A DNA stretch of 64,000 bases from Apostichopus japonicus (lineage: Eukaryota; Echinodermata; Holothuroidea; Aspidochirotida; Stichopodidae). The position numbers and the translations under genes are program-made. The notes beneath the pieces were generated by a model. The model searched no databases, was not told the origin of the DNA, and saw only the letters and a list, made by a program, of their open reading frames with translations. The stretch lies in the NCBI RefSeq assembly GCF_037975245.1, contig NC_092561.1:13265001-13329000 (forward strand), written 5' to 3'. Every line of letters starts with the position of its first letter. The stretch's first letter is position 1. Positions 60,660 to 64,000 of this stretch are shown piece by piece.

Positions 60660-60853
60660 ACTTTGTAAGAAAAATGCGCCCAGGAAAGAACCTGGACACG
60701 AAAACCAAACTACCGAACGACTGATCCGTTCTTAACCCCAGTCCCCTTGCATCGGGACTGCGACTGTGTGATCATCGTCAGGTGTGCATCACCATTCCCC
60801 TCGAAAGGGAACAGATACTACACTTGATCTTAGCCAAAAGGCCGAGAAGCGAT
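60660..60853 (-). ncRNA. U2 snRNA-headed retroposed structured RNA element
   Basis: Minus strand from 60853: the first 44 nt equal the conserved 5' end of U2 snRNA (ATCGCTTCTCGGCCTTTTGG, then CTAAGATCAAGTGTAGTATC and TGTT), including the branch-point-pairing GUGUAGUA. After that it departs from U2, with no normal stem IIa or Sm-site sequence visible. The remaining 150 nt contains several strong hairpins: TTCCCT-TTCG-AGGGGAA, GGTG-ATGCA-CACC, CAGTCCC-...-GGGACTG, CCAGG-TTCTTT-CCTGG. GATAAAT flanks both sides (60653-60659 and 60851-60857), as a target-site duplication would. Hence a chimeric U2 retrocopy or a U2-headed SINE, not a functional U2 gene. Confidence 0.75.
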
Positions 60854-61087
60854 AAATGAAACAATAAAGCAAATAACATTAATCAGAGTGTGTGTATGTG
60901 TCTCCACATTACTATCGCGTTGATCGTCATACATAACTTGAAGCCGTTATGAAAAAGAAATTATAACGAAAATCTTTTATTATATAAGCAGGAGGAGTGT
61001 GTTTATGTCGCCACTATATCGCATCGATCATCATACGTATACACAACGTTAATTCTTCACATAAATAAAATAAAAGAGGTAATAGGG

Positions 61088-61729
61088 TTTTAGGTATGAT
61101 CAAGAGGAACTTCAGTTTTCTGAAAGAGGACATCGTAGTTAGGCTTTATAAGCAGTTGGTTAGGCATCATCTGGAGTAAGCTGTGCAGGCTTGGAACCCT
61201 TACTTTGCTAAGGATACGGAAGTACTTGAAAAGGTCCAGAAGAGGGCTACTAGGATGATTAGTTCCTTAAAGAGGGTTCCTTATTATAGGCGGTTACAAC
61301 TGTTAAATCTCACCACACTGGAGCTTGCGAGGTTACGTGGGGACTTCATCCAGGTTTTCAAGATTGTGTATGGTTTTGACAATTTATCCTTTACCGACTT
61401 TTTCATGTTTGCTAACAGTAGTCGTACTAGAGGTCATTGTCTTAAACTCCAAAAGTCGCATAGTAGGATTAATATTCGGCATAACTTTTTTCTAATACGG
61501 TTGTGAATGAGTGAAATGGTTTGCCTGAGAAAGTTGTACTTGCAAGTAGAGTGAATGGGTTTAAGAATGCTTTGGACAAGCACTTTAAGCATTGTAATCG
61601 GGTCTGAGTGTCTGTGTCTTCAGCTTTTTTTTCTCTCTCTATAGGGTCCTTGATGGGGACTTAAGTGTCCCTCCTGATCCTTTTTTCTACTAAACTAAAC
61701 TAAACTAAACTAAACTAAACTAAACTAAA
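61088..61729 (+). mobile_element. 3' end of a CR1-like LINE
   Basis: Encodes the C-terminal end of a LINE RT protein: MIKRNFSFLKEDIVVRLYKQ, then LVRHHLE followed by an in-frame TAA, then AVQAWNPYFAKDTEVLEKVQ, ELARLRGDFIQVFKIVYGF, and after another break WFKN-like text ending HFKHCNRV. The tail is (ACTAA)n at 61688-61729. Strongly 5'-truncated and inactive. Confidence 0.9.
61183..61506 (+). pseudogene. LINE RT C-terminal fragment
   Basis: About 107 residues with the QAWNPYxxKDxxxLEKVQ(K)RATRMI motif typical of CR1-group elements. The upstream coding is cut by a stop at 61170 and the downstream by a frame break near 61506. Confidence 0.88.
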
Positions 61730-61933
61730 GGTAAGCAGAGGGTGTGTATATGTCTCTACTACACATCTCGTTGATCATCCTACGTACACTACGTTAATTC
61801 TGTAAGTAAATGAATAATAAAGATAATTAAAATAAGTAGTAGGTGTCTATGCCTTCATTAGACATCTTGTTATCCTCCTTTTGTGTTATTCTAGGGTATA
61901 TGCATCATGGAGAGATTGCGGACGCATCTGGAG

Positions 61934-62106
61934 TTATTTTGTCCTATAATCAACGCAACCACTGCAAAGACAGTGCAAGTATGAACTACCACACCAGGCG
62001 GCATCCGAGCAACACGGATAGGGTCCGGTTTTATCACAGATGGCTTCTTGGCCGTTTGGCGCAATGAAATCATGGCGACACCTACCGTCACGTCTATATG
62101 GATTCG
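61934..62106 (-). CDS. terminal exon: hevein-like chitin-binding module
   Basis: 57 codons including the stop, eight or more cysteines. One of the usual glycines (CSxxGWCG) is Ala (CSDAAWCG). Confidence 0.75.
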
Positions 62107-63457
62107 CTGAGTAGGAAATAGAAGAAAAACGAGAATTTTAACGAAATAATTAAGTTATTAATGAAAGATATACATTCACTTACTAAATATACGGTATGAA
62201 TAATGCCTTGAATCTGAGTGGTGTAGGCCATAAGTGTATATAAATCAATACACGCAATAAGTTTTCTCATTGGGTTAAACTCAGAGAAAATGGGTAAGGG
62301 GAGGGGGATTGAATATTAATGAAAATAGCTCATTGAGATATGGCTTTAGCCTGATTTGTAGACGGATAAATGATATATAAATGACTGTATGAATCACATT
62401 GGGAAGAAGTGCAATTACATAACGAAAATACGCTGGAAACACTACTACTTTCATTATGTCTTTTATCATTATATAATATATTCTGTGAGCTTCTTTATTT
62501 CCCTTATGGCAACCCTGAAGAAATACCCAGTTTGAATTCATCCATGTGAGTATGTCTACTCGACTGTTCCCTCGCTGCAATATAACTAAGTTAACATTTG
62601 TATTTGGTACCATATAATAGCAATAAACTTTTCTAATACAATGAGATTGTAGAACGCAGACCGACAGGCACGAATGAAGGCGGTTTCTTCTTGGAAAATG
62701 TATTGGTCGCCTTTGTGATTGGCTCTTCGTAGCTATTTGTGAATATTAATACTTTGTGGGTGCGTTGTGAGTCGTCCAATCAACACTTCGTATACAGTAT
62801 ATTCCATTCCAAAGTAGTTCATATTCCAAAGTAGCTTCCCACAAACGTTTGTCAATTGCGCAAAGTTTCGCTGCGTTCGGAAAAATCATTCGAATTTTGA
62901 CGGATCTGATCATGATTTTATATTTAACGTTAAGAGCCGTGAATCATTTAAGGCTTGATTTCGCTCCAATTCGTGACTGAAACCAAAACACTGATTAACT
63001 AATCCGACAATTACTCTTTCTGTGTACAGAGTACTTGCGTATCTGGAGTGTCATACAAATGACTTTAACTGGAAACAGTCTTTTCTGACACGATTTCATC
63101 GCATTAGAGATGTGCGTATGTGAGCGTGCGTCTGAGTGTGGTTATAACAAACATTATAACCGCAAACCGAAATTTTTCCTATTAATAAGATAGCAATACT
63201 CAGTTTGGTCTCCCCTTTATCCATCCTTCATTCTCCAACTCCCAACACCCGACCCCACCACTACCACTACCATCCACTCCGCTTCCATCTTTCATGAAGG
63301 TGTCGAAAGCACTATAATTATAGTAATATCTTACCTGTACATTGTTCTCCGTCCCATGAGTAATCTGTTGTGCATGAGCAATCATAGGACCCAATAGTGT
63401 TGGCGCAAACTGTATTCGGTATGTCACAGATAGTGTTACTCTCGCACTCATCAATGT
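61934..63457 (-). CDS. 3' end of a secreted/extracellular protein: calcium-binding EGF plus hevein-like module (partial)
   Basis: Two exons: 63457-63335 and 62106-61934. The first, phase 1-1, is a whole calcium-binding EGF module: [40 protein letters not shown], with the D-I-D-E-C calcium signature. Its phase matches the second exon (acceptor TTTCCTACTCAG), reading [57 protein letters not shown] and a stop at 61934. The CCSxxxWCGxxxxHCxCxxCxDYR pattern is that of invertebrate hevein/type-1 chitin-binding-like modules. The 5' part of the gene lies beyond the right edge. Likely extracellular glycan or matrix binding (inference). Confidence 0.78.
62107..63334. other. intron of the EGF/hevein gene
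   Basis: Between the two recognised exons; no other exon detected. Confidence 0.45.
63335..63457 (-). CDS. calcium-binding EGF exon
   Basis: 123 nt, acceptor TTTGTATTAG, donor GTAAGA, phase 1-1, the standard one-exon cbEGF. Six cysteines are present in EGF spacing. Confidence 0.92.
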
Positions 63458-63485
63458 CTAATACAAAGGGATAAATATTACTATA

Positions 63486-63648
63486 TAGATGGATGGATGG
63501 ATGTATGGATGGATGCATGCATGGGTGGATGGATGCGTGGGTGGGTGGGAGGATGGACGGATGGATGGATAGATTGATGGATTGATGGATGGGATGGGAT
63601 GTGATGGGATGGGATGGGTTGGACGGACGGACGGATGGATGGATTGCC
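63486..63648. repeat. (GGAT)n microsatellite
   Basis: Imperfect GGAT/GGGT tetranucleotide array just upstream (minus-strand sense) of the cbEGF exon; gives spurious PSIHPSIH reading frames. Confidence 0.95.
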
Positions 63649-64000
63649 AAGGGTAATGGTGCACTCTGAGGTATATACTGTTACGTCTACACGCAAAGTT
63701 GTGATAATGACTAATGGTTTGACGTTCTGTTGCAAAACAAGATCGCATACCAGATTTCTCCACTGGCTGGGGTGATGAAGTTTGGAGTTTGGTTAGCAAT
63801 ATTTACAACAGGATACACATCTCATAAACATAATTGTAACATATTGCTATGAAAACTCTTAAAACAAATATTATTAATTTCGTAGGCAATTTAACCAAAC
63901 CTTTCCTTTATAATGAGACAACCCCCAACATTGTTAAACAAAGCAAGATTATTGAGCAAGCAAGTTATCAGAGAGGCAATTCGAGGTTTAACATTACATC
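63649..64000. other. right edge, probably intron of the EGF/hevein gene
   Basis: No exon recognised before the window ends. Confidence 0.4.

Larger units (their letters stand above)
60100..61880. repeat. degenerate satellite with an orientation switch
   Basis: Left of about 60590, units run one way (ATGATCAACGCAATAGTACT... CCTGAAGATTCAACGTG; offset about 106 bp). To the right they run in the opposite orientation (CACAACGTTAAGTCTTCAG; CGCGTTGATCGTCATACATAAC at 60916). A matching pair TCTGAAGACTTAACGTG (60528) and ACGTTAAGTCTTCAGA (60640) faces the switch point. The right half is interrupted by the U2-headed element and a LINE 3' end. A GT-rich run lies at 60384-60500. Confidence 0.7.

Noticed and set aside
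60810-60853. Functional U2 snRNA gene
   Set aside because: Only the first 44 nt match U2; no normal stem II or Sm site, and apparent target-site duplications point to retroposition.
63318-63799. ORFs with PSIHPSIH repeats
   Set aside because: Translation of the (GGAT)n microsatellite; only the cbEGF exon at 63335-63457 is real.

Overview
This is a eukaryotic, intron-rich, AT-rich animal genomic window. It holds at least four multi-exon genes that I rebuilt by hand from splice sites, reading phase and domain motifs, plus a dense load of non-LTR retrotransposons, SINE-like fragments and (TA)n microsatellites. The gene content (a secreted fibrinogen-related lectin, immunoglobulin receptors, a NACHT NTPase, and a calcium-binding EGF module joined to an invertebrate hevein-like module) fits a marine invertebrate deuterostome. 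The fibrinogen-like protein is the type known from sea cucumbers, so an echinoderm, possibly a holothurian, is my best guess. That is inference, because I ran no database search.

Layout. 1-10 kb: mostly non-coding, with a decayed cadherin-repeat exon (847-1060), a probable minus-strand solo LTR (2742-3707) and a weak candidate for a first coding exon at 6421-6508. 10.3-14.8 kb: a complete four-exon plus-strand gene for a 254-residue secreted fibrinogen-related protein; its first intron carries a tRNA-derived SINE-like sequence, a minimal hammerhead-ribozyme motif and a polypurine tract. 15-24 kb: intergenic, with several tandem duplications and minisatellites, including a 1.3 kb array with a recurring variant unit. 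24.4-27.8 kb: a nearly full-length L2/CR1-group LINE with one frameshift. 30.3-43.7 kb: a minus-strand gene rebuilt as 16 exons (786 codons with stop): signal peptide, four Ig domains, a transmembrane helix, and a tyrosine-kinase-like domain in which the catalytic Lys, the HRD motif and the DFG glycine are all changed, ending in a YVPM tail. A second, 5'-truncated LINE lies in its last-but-one intron. 45.6-58.6 kb: a plus-strand gene rebuilt as 19 exons (1344 codons with stop): signal peptide, four Ig domains, transmembrane helix, NACHT NTPase and an unfamiliar C-terminal region spread over many short exons. 59.4-64 kb: TA arrays, a satellite in inverted orientation that hosts a U2-snRNA-headed retroposed element and a LINE 3' end, and the 3' end of a minus-strand gene with a calcium-binding EGF exon and a hevein-like terminal exon.

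The most notable system is the head-to-head pair at 30-58 kb: two Ig-ectodomain membrane receptors transcribed away from a shared 1.9 kb region, one with a pseudokinase cytoplasmic domain and one with a NACHT STAND NTPase. The Ig-TM-NACHT order places an NLR-type engine directly behind a surface receptor. Both frames stay open with matching splice phases throughout, so both look functional. A joint role in immune recognition is inference.
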